Source of the DNA: Lutjanus erythropterus
Lineage: Eukaryota > Chordata > Actinopteri > Lutjaniformes > Lutjanidae
DNA length: 64,000 nucleotides
Reading direction: 5' to 3'
Assembly: GCA_020091685.1 (NCBI GenBank)
Contig: CM034607.1
Coordinates: forward strand, 3,510,630 to 3,574,629
In this document: piece by piece, positions 1 through 10,142 of the stretch
Numbering within the stretch: position 1 is the stretch's first letter
How the letters are laid out: each line of letters opens with the position of its first letter
Made by a program: the position numbers and the translations under genes
The notes under the pieces: generated by a model
The model's database searches: none
The model's input: only the letters and a program-made list of their open reading frames with translations
Told to the model about the DNA's origin: nothing

Positions 1-480
1 ATGTTATTTCTGCAGCTTGAAAGACAGCTACTTTTGATAAAACTGGGCTTGTAGCACATTGTCTACCTTACAACGATGGGAAAGAGGCCTCGTTTATGTT
101 TTGACAACGTATCACTAATGAGTTATTGATGCCGGAAGTCTGAATCTGTGAATATCTTTCCAACTTTACCGAACTAACTGAAAGCCATGAAAAATAAGCG
201 CATTACAAAAAACAATATGAAATGATCCAGTCTTCTCTGTCCGACATCAAAGACAGTATCAGTATAATGTAATCTGTCCTCTTGTTCACTTTATTATTTA
301 TTATAATAGATTTCAGAACATGCGAGCAGGAGGTGAACTGTGAAAAAAACAGAGGGGCAACGTTTTTGAAAGATTTTTATTTTAATGCATTCATTTGATC
401 CTATAGATTATGAAGCCTGTTGATATAGTCCTTGCAGACATTAAAGTAAAATGTATAGAATAATTATGAACCTTAATTGA
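1..480. other. Intergenic, nothing recognised
   Basis: AT-rich single-copy-looking sequence downstream of the eepd1 3' end. I see no coding signal, tandem array or known repeat end here. Confidence 0.5.
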
Positions 481-484
481 TTTA

Positions 485-839
485 AACACTGCATTAAGGG
501 AATGTTAAGAATGTGGTACCTCTCGGTTTTGGGAGACCCTCTGTACGTCTGAGAAAGTGATGTTCTCCCTTTAGACATAACTTATGTGGGAGATTCCCTT
601 GATGAAAACCATATGTGTTGGGTTGTTTTTGTGAACTAGTGGAAACACAAATGTTTATAAGCCACGTTACATGACTTGTGGGCAGAGAGATTCATATTGG
701 CTTCGAATCCTCTCACAGGCAAACCATGGTGCCTGATCGATGCTGAACTTTTTTGTAATAAACTTCTTATTATATAATCAAGTCCGTGTCAGCGGACGTT
801 TTTTCATCATCCACACATCAGCAATGTTGAGAAACAACA
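485..839 (+). mobile_element. Old solo LTR-like fossil (copy 1)
   Basis: This shares its 3' half with the better-bounded LTR at 8010-8490. Both have a TATA-like motif, then a GGCAAACCATGGTGCC near-palindrome, a GTAATAAAC poly(A) signal, a GTGTCAGCG stretch, TTCATCATC and a terminal GAGAAACAACA. The right end, at the CA of 838-839, is clear. The left end is not resolved and the given start is approximate. No internal retroviral-type genes lie beside it, so it reads as an isolated LTR. The family cannot be named from the LTR alone. Confidence 0.6.
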
Positions 840-1089
840 TTTCCTTTTTTGAAAAATCAACATTTTTATTGCTGTTGTTGTACTTTAATGGTATTCTTAT
901 TGGTATCTTTTGATGACTAAATACAGACCTGCAAACTCATAAGAGGAGAAAAAGGTAGCATGTTGGTAAACCAGTCTCCTGTCCTCTGTCCTCTGGGGGT
1001 CTGGGAGTGTCTGTCCTGCTCTAGAAGAAAAATGTTGTGATTTTAACATGGTAACAAAACATTCTGGTGACTGTTTCAGTTAAAAGAGT

Positions 1090-1260
1090 TAGTTCACTCT
1101 TCTGTTTGTGGTTTCTGCAGACATTACTACCTTTACTTTTACCTTTGTACTTGAAAAAAAAGTAAAAAGTAAAGTAAAAACAGTAAAGGTAAATCTACAG
1201 TAAAAGTAAAGTTACTTTACTGAGTATTTTTACTTTAGCAATTTATAGTTGTTCATTTAA
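1090..1260. repeat. AGTAAA/TTTACT simple repeat block
   Basis: Degenerate runs of TTTACTTTTACC followed by AGTAAAAAGTAAAG on the same strand make the block self-complementary. Similar AAGTAC/TTTACT-rich sequence flanks several teleost MITEs, and it recurs near 43.6 and 44.9 kb here. Confidence 0.5.
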
Positions 1261-1404
1261 TAGACCTGTCTTATTTTCTCTTTTGTATATTACCATTGTT
1301 CTTAAATAAAGCAAAAGTAATGTAATAGAAAAAAATGCAGAACACGCAATATGTCCTATCTGATTACTTGATTAATTGCCAGAATAATCGATAGATTATG
1401 CTTT

Positions 1405-1472
1405 AATTTTACTCATTCGGCCCACTTGAGATCAAATTGTGCTGTATGTGGCCCCTGAACCAAAATGAGTTT
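1405..1472. mobile_element. hAT-type element end fragment
   Basis: The segment reads CGGCCCACTTGAGATCAAATT, then a GTGGCCCCTGAAC piece, and ends in GTTTGACACCCCTG. The reverse complement CAGGGGTGTCAAAC is a hAT-like terminal inverted repeat common in fish genomes. Only this end is present. A related but longer copy lies at 10991-12083. Confidence 0.55.
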
Positions 1473-1563
1473 GACACCCCTGATCTATAATAATGAAAAA
1501 TTAAAATTAAAATGTAATTTAAATAAAGACTAACCGTTGCTATTCATTTCCATATAATTCTTT

Positions 1564-1640
1564 GCTAAAGCCACAGGGAGCCATTAGAGAGGGGCTAAAA
1601 TGTCACATGCAGCTCTGGAGCCACAGGTTGCAGACCCTCA
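1564..1640. mobile_element. hAT-type end fragment (CAGGGGTCTGCAAC family)
   Basis: In reverse complement this reads as a diverged CAGGGGTCTGCAAC terminus followed by GGCTCCAGAGCTGCATGTG and a GGCTCCCTGTGGC block. That is the same terminal sequence as the more complete element at 41132-41976, so this is an orphan terminus of that family in opposite orientation. Confidence 0.5.
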
Positions 1641-2370
1641 ACATCAGCAGACAGAATGTGTTTTCCATGTCATGAATAGTCTCTTTGATGATATTTGTGA
1701 CTCTTTGACATTTCTCAGTAATGAAGTTGTGTCAGACTGTACAGAGCACAGAGGTAGGATGATAATTACCAGTGTAAGGCCCCGGCCCGGTCCTCTCTCT
1801 CTCTCTCTCTGTTTCTCTTGGCTAAAGGCCCAGGCCCCAGCCCCGGCCCAGGCCTGAGGATATGACATGGCTATGGAAGTGCGACTATAGAATAGTAAGA
1901 TGTGCTGTGGGTTCATCTCTTGATGTACCAACAAATACTATTAAGTTTTGGTCTCATGGGACAGGGGGTCCACAGAGTTGCAGAGCTCATGGCAGCTGCA
2001 GCATATTAGTCTACAGCAGTCTTCTCTCTCTCCCAATAAATCCCAAAGTCTTTCAGAGTCACTTAGGTAGAGGAAATCATTTTCATTATTCTTGTAAATG
2101 CTTGCTCTCTAATCTCTTTGTATTGCTTTCACTGAGTCAGGAGGTGCAGCTCTGTCTCAGCTGTACTCTGGTCAGGAACACAACCTCTCCTCTCTGGGCA
2201 GCAGGTCTGTCTGTGTTGGTCTGCCTCCACTGCCAGGTTGTGTTCACTCAGTCTGTATGTAGTCTGGGTTTATTTGTGATTTTATTTGTACTGTCCAATG
2301 ATCTATGTATGTTTATTGTCTTTCATCATAACTTGGTTGGGTTTAATTTTTTGAGTGTGTGTCATGATGC
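1640..2370 (+). repeat. Dispersed repeat, copy 1 of pair with 4950-5445
   Basis: It shares blocks in the same order with 4950-5445: CAGACAGAATGTGTT, CAGTCTCTTT, GTTCACTCAGTCTGTAT, and a long 3' block ending TAACTTGGTTGGGT then TTTTTTGAGTG. The identity is not assigned. Open frames here look like chance. It may be a duplicated non-coding segment or part of an unclassified element. Confidence 0.5.
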
Positions 2371-3164
2371 TGAGGTGGTCGTGGCGTAATGATCAGAGAG
2401 GTCACACAGCTTCAGGATGAGTTGGCAGAGTGGTCTTCTTTTTCTCCCAGAAGATATTTAATTGCACTTTGATCAGCGAGTGCATCGAAATCTTTGTGTT
2501 TACTTTTAATATTTGTGAAGAACATTGTCCTAATATCTTCATATTTGCCTGTATCCTCTCTTCATTATTTTAAACTGCACTATTCTTGTTTTAAGTTCCT
2601 TATAGTTCTTTAAGATGTTGTTCCATTCCTCTTCTGAATATGAAAGATTGTAATCAGTCTCCCAGGCTGACTTCAAATGGGATCCTTGCTATTAGAACTT
2701 TAAAGCAACAGGGAGTCATATTTTGCAGCCTTTTGCCCGGCCCAAATACCTTAATCACAAAGGATCCCTGTCCTGCTCTGATGGTTCTCCTTCTCTTTTA
2801 GTCTGTACTCTGTCCCCCAGTCCTCATGAGACACAAGTGCAGCTCTGCATCCTACCACTGTTACTCCTGTAACTTTATTAAATAAACTACATTAACCAAA
2901 AACAATGACAAATATTGTCCAGAAACCATCAAAGACACTGTACTGGTATAAAAAATATGTTCAAATAACAACATGACAAACAGAAGTCCATCAGGCACAG
3001 ATGAGAATATTGATCTGCTCAATTTAACATTCAGGCCAAAACTAAAAGCTTCAATAGAAAAATCAACTGAAGCTTCTATGGAACTGCAGGCTCCAGATTT
3101 AACATTCAAACACCACAGAAGCAGCTGTGTTTTAATTCTATAATTATCTCATTTTGATCACACA

Positions 3165-3165
<1 letters not shown>
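2371..3165. other. Intergenic, unclassified
   Basis: No family was recognised. The stretch 2380-2720 has an ordered, repeat-like look with several C-rich clauses, but I could not match it to a named element. It ends against a CA microsatellite. Confidence 0.35.

Positions 3166-3215
<50 letters not shown>
3166..3215. repeat. (CA)n microsatellite
   Basis: About 25 almost perfect AC dinucleotides. Confidence 0.97.
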
Positions 3216-3220
<5 letters not shown>

Positions 3221-3611
3221 TGCACTTGTCCTGTTGCGCTCAAAGCTCCAATAAAATACATTTGAAAACCTCAACAGCAACGTTTGTCAAAAATCATGAC
3301 GTCGGGCCTCAATTTTAAAACTGTAGGATTCACTTTTAAAGATGGCGGACGGACGAAACACAGAAAGAGCTTCAGAACAGAAATATTCGGATTTATAAAA
3401 CAGAGCACGTCCTACGGTGGCTTCCCTTCAATCACAATCAACTGGAAATGTGGCGGACCTTCTGTGGACGCCATGTAATGTCCACATTGTCCATAGATGG
3501 ACAGTTAAGATTAATATTCAATCATACTGACTGAAGACGAATGTGGATAACAAACTTCCCAGAGTGTGAAATCAACACTGTAGTTATGGAGAATGAGACA
3601 AAATAAATGAT

Positions 3612-3758
3612 GATGTTTGGTGGACTCAGTGTGGACATTACAGGAGACAAAAAGGCCTCAGAGTGGCAGCATGTGGTGGAGGCTGTGAATGCTGCTGACT
3701 CAACGGTCAGCGAAATGAATGCTGCCAATTTAGGAGCCAAAAATACCAGTCTCAGATA
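3612..3758 (+). pseudogene. Myb/SANT-like DNA-binding domain fragment, probably from a PIF/Harbinger transposon
   Basis: The frame starting ATG at 3612 reads MFGGLSVDITGDKKASEWQ, continues HVVEAVNAADSTVSEMN and stops at 3758. The order VLFGxLS, G-K-K, E-W-Q-x-V-x-x-A-V-N is the first half of the Myb/SANT-like domain found in the second protein of Harbinger-type transposons and in NAIF1-like host proteins. The second half, with the expected KKW-SDLK helix, is absent: after EMN the sequence no longer fits. A decayed transposon gene is the likeliest reading. A fragment of a domesticated host gene cannot be excluded. Confidence 0.5.
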
Positions 3759-3759
3759 T

Positions 3760-4639
3760 TAGTATGTTTAGGCTGCTCTTTGGAGAAGGATGAGAGGAAT
3801 ACTGGAGAGGAAGGAGACACAAAGTTTGTCAGATGGACACTTTAATTCAGGCAGTCTGCGTAATCTGTTTGAGATGAGAGAATATGAAATGCACCAACAC
3901 ATCTACGTATAAAATTAAAAACAGTTTGTTTCTTTTCCTCACTGTGGACCTGCGGGTCTGAGCTGCTGCAGCTGTGCGCGTCTGAACCCTCCAACTGTAT
4001 CCATGTCTTTACAGAAACAATCTACTAAACACAGAAATAAAACCAAGTAAAAGACATCAAAAAATAAACGGATTACAAAATACAGTATATGAAATTATCA
4101 TGAGGCATCGACAACAGCATCAGTGTAAATGTCACGTTTTAGATCAAACATGTTTCCATATAAAATACATAAAATACAATATACAGTAAACAGTGAATGT
4201 TAAAAGTGAAATAAAACGAAACGAATAATATAACAATACTGTAATAATATTAAAATATATAAACACATGGTAAAAAGGAGTAAAAGGCAGAGTGAGAATG
4301 AAGAACATTTTTCATGTGTCGTGCTGTTTTTGTCCTTTGTGTTTTTCTTCAGTAAAGAAGAGAGTTATAATTTTCTTAAAGGTTAATTTGGGCCACATTA
4401 CAACAGAACTGTACTATAAACTAAAGTCAAGTTATTTACCACCGTTAGACCTTATTAGACTTTATTAGAGGCAAAATCACTTATCTGAAATATGTGAACC
4501 AGATCTACAAGGTAAAGATCAGAATTATAAGAGTTAATGATTATTTTGTCTCTGGGTGACTGCACAGACTTATTGTAATACTCTAATTTGATCACGTCCG
4601 AACAAGTTTTCCCTATTTGCTCATCAGTGACTTCATTAA

Positions 4640-4640
<1 letters not shown>
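3760..4640. other. Intergenic, nothing recognised
   Basis: AT-rich sequence with no convincing frame and no recognised repeat end before the ATT tract. Confidence 0.45.

Positions 4641-4690
<50 letters not shown>
4641..4690. repeat. (ATT)n microsatellite
   Basis: About 17 perfect ATT/TTA units. Confidence 0.97.
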
Positions 4691-4949
4691 TTATTTAGTG
4701 TTTTGTCAGATTGATTGACTGAACTATTTCTCCTGTTTAACTAAACTTCTTAAAAACCCTCATACCCTAAACATTCCCAGATCTTAACCAGAGCATTGTT
4801 TTATTGGACAGTGGACTCAAAGGGAGGGTTCAAAAACCCGAAGCAAAGAGTCTTAAAATCGATTCTTTAAAACTTAAAAGAGTGGATTTTTTTAAAAACT
4901 TGTGTTTCCTCACTGAATGGCGCAGCGTCGCTCCTGTGCGTCCTGCAGT

Positions 4950-5445
4950 TTGACACCAACAGACAGAATGTGTTCAGTTTGTCAGGTTATAAACAGTCTC
5001 TTTCATCCCAAATCATCCTAAATCATTTTTGTGTATGTGCTTAACTCAGAGAATATCAGTCAAACAGCTGTTTGTTTATTCACTGTAAGAAACGATAAGT
5101 TGATGTGACATGATGAGTTTCCTCTCAGGAAAGACGTCCAGTCTGCCCTCAGCCGCTCCTCCTTCTCTCTCTCGGCAGCTGGTGGTCGTTGGACTTAACG
5201 TATCTATAGGTCTGTGTGTGTCGGTGTCCCACCACTGTCAGCTTTTGTTCACTCAGTCTGTATTCAGTCAGGGTTTTTCCTCAGACACACTTTAACTGCA
5301 GGTTGCTGCAGTGTACTCTCTGTTTAGGGTTAGATAGGTTTCCACTTTGTTCTGTGTTTTTTTTTTTTTACTTCTGTCCAATAATCCATGTATTTGTCTT
5401 TGTCTTTCTTTAACTTGGTTGGGTCTAATTTTTTGAGTGAACTCA
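4950..5445 (+). repeat. Dispersed repeat, copy 2 of pair with 1640-2370
   Basis: Same block order as 1640-2370 but more compact, ending in the shared TAACTTGGTTGGGT and TTTTTTGAGTG block. The two copies are direct repeats about 3 kb apart. Confidence 0.5.
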
Positions 5446-5720
5446 CATAGCACTTACACTCGGCCCACATAGAATGACGGCCCTTTGGTGGCCCACATCT
5501 GGTTTGACAGAGGTGGCCAGCTGCAGACACACTGGTGGCCCAGAACAATTTCAGCACTGGCACCAGATGTCAGCTTAATGTATACTGTTGGCCACCGCCA
5601 ACAGGGGATACAGGGGAGGCATGCTTTACTAAATAACATGGGGCATAGGAACAATAATAACAATAATAGTACCACTACAATACCTTAATCAAGCCATGTA
5701 GTAACGACATGTACTGTGTT
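5446..5720. repeat. TGGCCCACAT-type dispersed repeat
   Basis: Repeated clauses of the type GGCCCACAT, TGGCCAGCTGCAGAC, TGGTGGCCCAGA and GTTGGCCACCGCCAACA, then a decayed AT-rich tail with GTTTGGCCCAGAT. Such GGCCCA-rich units are a familiar dispersed family in ray-finned fish. I do not assign a class. Confidence 0.45.
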
Positions 5721-6079
5721 TGGCCCAGATTAAAAATACTTAACAATGGTGATACAATTATACAAATAATATTTATTTTGAATTCAATAACTTATTCTAA
5801 ATAACAATATATATAAAATAACAATATATTAAATGAAAATCAAATTAACTGTAAACTGAAACAAGACTGGAACATAAATAGTGCAAGAGAAAAAAACAAC
5901 ACATTTTTGCATTGGCACACTGTCAGTCCTTAACAGTTCAAACACTGAAATTTGTGGAATAAAAACACTAAAACACACGTTTTTTTTTTTCTTCTTTTTT
6001 AAAAATTTGGCATCCATCCAACCTTTTTCTTTAATTTAGGGCATAGGTTACATTTTTTGTTTTTTTTACAGTTGGAGAA
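5721..6079. other. AT-rich intergenic, homopolymer-rich
   Basis: AT-rich with T-runs at about 5980-6065. No gene or recognised element. Confidence 0.5.
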
Positions 6080-6290
6080 CCTAAGAAACACTTTACACTG
6101 TAAAAGAAAATAAAAAACAGTTGAGAAAACTCAAAATTTCAAGGCAGTTTTGGAGTTTTGTGCCCAACTCAAACTTTTTGACTTTTGAAATAAAAGTTTT
6201 ACCAACCTGTAATCTTAAGTTGAGATGATGTACTTTACTTCTTTTTTTCAGATAAATTTGATTCTTTGGATTTTTGAAATAAAAAAACGT
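6080..6290 (+). repeat. Dispersed MITE-like repeat (ACACTGTAAAA family)
   Basis: It starts TTTACACTGTAAAAGAAAA and contains AACTCAAAATTTCAAGGCAG and CCCAACTCAAA clauses. A second, inverted copy lies at about 37310-37480, where the terminus reads TTTTTAACAGTGTAA. Common in percomorph genomes; class unassigned. Confidence 0.5.
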
Positions 6291-6921
6291 ACTTCCTCTG
6301 ATTGTTGTTGCTTTATGATGTAATTATCAGATGTAGATGGAGCCAGTCGCTCTCTGCTGCCACCCAGAGGTTCTATATATAACCATCCCACCAAGACACT
6401 TTAGCCTGGTGTAGTCAACAAAAAACAAGCTTGCATTGTGAGCACAGAGAACTGAGGCAGCCCAGAACAGCTGATTGTCAAAAAGAGGATAAGATGTCAC
6501 AAAAAGAAGAGAAAACAAGAGCACTTTTCTTCTCAGCAGCAGAACAAACTCTGAAGGTCAAACTATACAAAGAATATAAAGGGTTCATCATGACAAAAAG
6601 GCAAAAAAAATATTACCACAATTAACAAAGCAAAGGTGATATCTTGGCATGAAACCATAGACACAGTAAATGGGAAATCACTGGGATTCTGTGGAAGTTC
6701 ACTTCTATCTCTATATGTCATTTGGTTGGTGTCCAGCTCATGTAACTCTACAACAGTAGAGGTTTAATTCCAGCTTGAGGCCGACTTCATGTCAGCCTTT
6801 CGTTCTCATTCCTCCTTTTGCTGTCTTCAGCTGTATTATGTAGCAAAAAAGGCAAAAAAAATCACAATAACCATTTTTGAAAAGATATACAAGCCTACTT
6901 ATTGTTTTATTTGTATTTGTT
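6291..6921. other. Intergenic, nothing recognised
   Basis: No gene. The piece around 6335-6370 (CTGCTGCCACCCAGAGG) and the A-rich stretch after 6480 are not assignable. Confidence 0.4.
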
Positions 6922-7308
6922 AATAAATATCTAGGGCGGCACGGTGGTGCAGTGGTTAGCACTGCCGCCTCACAGCAAGAAGGTCCTGAGTTCGATCCCC
7001 CAGCTTGCTGGGGCAGGGCCTTTCTGTGGGGAGTTTGTATGTTCTCCCTGTGTCGGTGTGGGTTTTCTCCGGTTCTCTTCCTCCCACAGTCCAAAGACAT
7101 GCATGCTAGGTTAATTGGTGACTCTAAATTGCCTGTAGGTGTGAATGTGAGTGTGAGTGGTTGTCTGTCTATGTGTCAGCCCTGTGATGAACTGGCGACT
7201 TGTCGAGGGTGAACCCCGCCTCTCGCCCAATGTCAGCTGGGATAGACTCCAGCAGCCCGCGACCCTTACGGAATAAGCGGTTACAGAAAATGAATGAATA
7301 AATATCTA
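6922..7308 (+). mobile_element. tRNA-promoter SINE-like retroposon with perfect 12-bp target duplication
   Basis: The body, 6934-7296, starts GGGCGGCACGGTGGTGCAG and ends in an ATGAATG tail. It has an RNA polymerase III A-box-like TGGTGCAGTGG at 6945-6955 and a B-box-like GAGTTCGATCC at 6988-6998, spaced as in a tRNA gene. The downstream body has the widespread teleost clauses CATGTTCTCCCTGTG-like, TTAATTGGTGACTCTAAATT, GAACCCCGCCTCTCGCCC and GGATAGACTCCAGCAGCCC. AATAAATATCTA occurs immediately on both sides (6922-6933 and 7297-7308), a perfect 12-bp direct repeat typical of LINE-mobilised retroposons. The perfect duplication suggests a fairly young insertion. I do not recall a secure family name. 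Confidence 0.8.
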
Positions 7309-7696
7309 ACCTGCAGCAGGACATGAGTCAGTACTTGTTCAATATTGATGTTGATATCAGCACCTACATAAACAGCTGCTCCTTAAAACATTTTCTTATT
7401 CACAGGATGTCCATTTTCATTTACAAGCCTCCTCTGCTCATTGGCACTGAAAATCAGAAACTGGACATGAAGCAGAAAAATATAAAAATTATTAGTTGAA
7501 GTAGGAAAGAAGAAACACAGCAGAAAGTTGTGGTTTGGACATCAGTGTTTTTTGTCTGCTAATCATGAACAAATGAGTGAATGAATAAAAAACTTTTTTT
7601 TAACTCTGGCAAACTTACTGATTATTGATTATTTATTATGTATTATCATTTTCTTATTATTTTTCCTAATTCTAAATTTTAAGCTTTTAAATAAAC
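7309..7696. other. Intergenic, nothing recognised
   Basis: AT-rich. No coding or repeat structure recognised. Confidence 0.45.
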
Positions 7697-8557
7697 AGCG
7701 AGGTCCAGGTGAGCAGGATTAGGTGACTGATAAAGAGCAGGAAAGTCTGGAGAAAAGAGGAAAGAGGGACAGGACAAATATTCATGACCTTAAAGATGCA
7801 CTAAGCCCTAGTTTCTCAAACTATGGTATGTGTACCAGTGGTGGTACATGGGTTCCCTCTAGTGATACTCTGCAGAATGTCAGAAATATATATTTTAATG
7901 AAATAAATCAATTTAAAATGTAAAATACTATCAAAATTCTACAGAATTTCAAATGAGAATACATAAAACATGGCATCACTGTGATGTAAAATAAGTTTAG
8001 CATTCCTGTTGTAGTATCTGTTGTTCCATTAGTTGTGCATGGATAGATGTTTATCTTAGGTTAAGATTAAGTATATGTGTGACCATGATTGGAATGTTAA
8101 AAGGTTAAAGGTTAAAAGGGTGGAAGTGAATTATGCATAGGAGAGGGTTCAGTGGTGGGTTTATAGGGGCCTTGTTTACAGGGGGCAATATATCTGTAAT
8201 TCCTTTGTTTGGAGAAAGAGATGCTCTGGAATTGACAGAAACCATGTGCTAAGAGAAGCCCTGTTGTTTATGCAATCCTATGTTAAAGAGATGTATGCAT
8301 ACTCCTATAAAGGCTGGTCGAAACCACAGTTCTGGGAGAGAGACTCAGCCTGGCTTTAAGTCATCTCCCAGGCAAACCATGGTGCCTGTATGATAACTGG
8401 TCTTTTTGTAATAAACCTATTTTATACAAGTAAGCCAGTGTCAGCGAGGTTCCTTCATCATCTACACATCATCAAGGCTGAGAAACAACACTGTATTTTT
8501 GTTTCCGTATCCACCTGCTGCATAGAATCATGCATGTAGTGCTTACAAAGGCCAGAA
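7697..8557 (+). mobile_element. hAT-type MITE copy A with duplicated flank; split by a later LTR
   Basis: 7697-7806 is unique-looking flank also found at 10143-10267. The element begins at 7807 with CCTAGTTTCTCAAACT, a hAT-like terminus. It runs parallel to copy B (10268-10864) with high identity, but breaks off near 8557, where a different MITE fragment starts, so its right terminus is missing. The 8 bases before the left end (CACTAAGC, 7799-7806) match in 7 of 8 positions the 8 bases after the right end of copy B (CACTAAGT, 10865-10872). That is the length expected of a hAT target duplication. An LTR interrupts it at 8010-8490. Confidence 0.7.
8010..8490 (+). mobile_element. Solo LTR fossil with 4-bp target duplication
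   Basis: A 481-bp LTR starting TGTAGTATCTG and ending GAGAAACAACA (TG...CA ends), flanked by CTGT at 8006-8009 and 8491-8494. It carries a TATAAAGG box, the GGCAAACCATGGTGCC near-palindrome and an AATAAA poly(A) signal, so transcription would run on the plus strand. The paralogous hAT copy B keeps the unoccupied site (CATTCCTGTATTTTT near 10451), which fixes both ends of the insertion. No second LTR or internal region sits in frame with it, so this is a recombined solo LTR. It is younger than the duplication that made copies A and B. It shares its family with 485-839. Confidence 0.85.
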
Positions 8558-8810
8558 AAATGTTGATCACTGTTCCCCAAAGTCCAAGATGACGTCCTCA
8601 AATGTCTTGTTTTGTCCACCATTCAAAAATATTCATTTGACTGTCAGAGAGGAGTAAAGAAACCAGAAAATATTCACACTTAAGAAGCTGAAATCAGAGA
8701 ATTATTAATATTTTTATTAAAAAACTGACTCAAGATTATTAATCAATTATCAAAATGGATGCAGATTAATTTAACAACAGATTAATACAATTAATTGTTG
8801 CAGCTATATG
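8557..8810 (+). mobile_element. Fragment of GGGCTGCAAC-family MITE
   Basis: Clauses AAGTCCAAGATGACGTCC, CAAATGTCTTGTTTTGTCC, AGAGGAGTAAAGAAACCAG and AATATTCACA, then TTAAGAAGCTGAAATCAGAG, ending ATTGTTGCAGCTAT. The same series occurs at 39648-39930 and, interrupted, at 45651-46636. The left third of the element is missing here. Confidence 0.65.
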
Positions 8811-9590
8811 CAATATGTCCTGGCTTCTTGCAGTAGAAACAAATCCTATCTGAGCCTCCATTTTTAGAGCTGGAGACTTTGATAGTGGAAACATAGGGAG
8901 TGAAAGTACCAGCAGAAACCTTACTGGAAACACGAGAACACTGTGGGAGTGTATGAGTCTTAACCTCAGTGTGATTCTTGTCAGTAAGTGTAGTTTTATG
9001 GGCTAAAACATACTCAGCCAACACAACACATAACGTCCTCTATAGTTTTTGCTCTCTGCTCATTTAGATAAATGGAAACCACCACTGGAACACATTTTTT
9101 AACTCTTCCAGAAGAATCAGTTGATGCAGCTGCTCTTTTTGCACCAACAGTCAAACAAATGTTTTTTTCTCTGGCAGGTTCCACATTGGTTTTCTTTTCA
9201 TCTTTACAGTAGTCATGAAAACACTGTCTATAAGCCTCTGGTACAAGTTCATAGGTGCACAATAAAGCAGCTTTAACAGTGTCGTAGTCTGTACTTTAAT
9301 CCAGAGTTGATGAAGAGTTCACTTCCTGAGTTTTACCAACAAGAACACACTGCAACAGCAATGTCCAGTTGTGTTTTGGTCACTCCGGTGGCAACATCTT
9401 TCTCATTGAAAGGAGGAACCAAATTTATATTTCTACCCTCATCAGACTGTGAGAGGCAGCTGGATTATCAGTAACTTCACTTCCTGCTTGAGCTTTTAAC
9501 TCTTTCTCCTTGAGCTCTCACTCATGTGCAAGTTTAAGTTTTTCATGTTGCAGCTCATGCTGCACAAATGTCTCCACTGAGACTCTAAAC
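8811..9590 (-). mobile_element. Ty3/Gypsy-type gag fossil
   Basis: Read on the minus strand, this holds pieces of a retrotransposon Gag: an upstream capsid-like stretch including YELVPEAYRQ and a downstream CCHC zinc knuckle CFYCKKPGHIAYSC of nucleocapsid type. It is broken, with several interruptions, and no pol or paired LTRs are present beside it. The nearby LTR at 8010-8490 points the other way, so the two are not evidently one provirus. Old. Confidence 0.7.
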
Positions 9591-10142
9591 TGACAGAGGA
9601 GTTCACAAAAGCTGTATGAATAGTGACTATAAAGCCACAAACAAATTACAGCCAAAAAAGTACAAATATTCAAAAAAGACTGTCACACACTAAAGCACCC
9701 TCAGTACAAAAACCCTGTAAAGTACCACACAATGTCCAGACTGCAGAGCTACGCAAGAAACAACACACAATTAAAAGTGGGTCCAATCCACCATGACTGC
9801 TAAACTAGTAGCCACACACAAAAGGTACAAGAGTTGATCAAGTGAAACAGTTTTATTTTCAATACTCAACACTAAACCTCAAATATCTTAACTACTACTC
9901 TACATGTAGAATATAAAGAAGGTTATAAATATATAATGTACATCTGTAATGCTTGCAGGCTGCTTGAATGAACATGGCTGGATTCACCCACTAGGGGGCT
10001 CCTGTGAGCTACAATATGGTTAACAGATGATGATCAGGTTTTCACAATAGGGGCAGCAGAGTTGATCTGAGGTTCTGTGACTTGAGAGGAGGTATATGTA
10101 ACCTGCCGTTGTGTTTAATGAGGGATGATGGGATATGTGGGG
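9591..10142. other. Intergenic, possibly the 5' remainder of the gag fossil
   Basis: No gene. The A/C-rich stretch 9640-9830 could be leader sequence of the retroelement just downstream on the minus strand, but I see no LTR boundary to prove it. Confidence 0.3.

Noticed and set aside
3284-3478. ATGGCGGAC-like motif and small frame suggesting a gene start
   Set aside because: AAGATGGCGGACGG looks like a YY1/Kozak start, but the frame is short, has no continuation exon and no domain.
8010-9590. One provirus made of the LTR at 8010 and the gag fossil at 8811
   Set aside because: They lie on opposite strands, a separate MITE fragment lies between them, and the LTR is cleanly bounded by its own 4-bp duplication.
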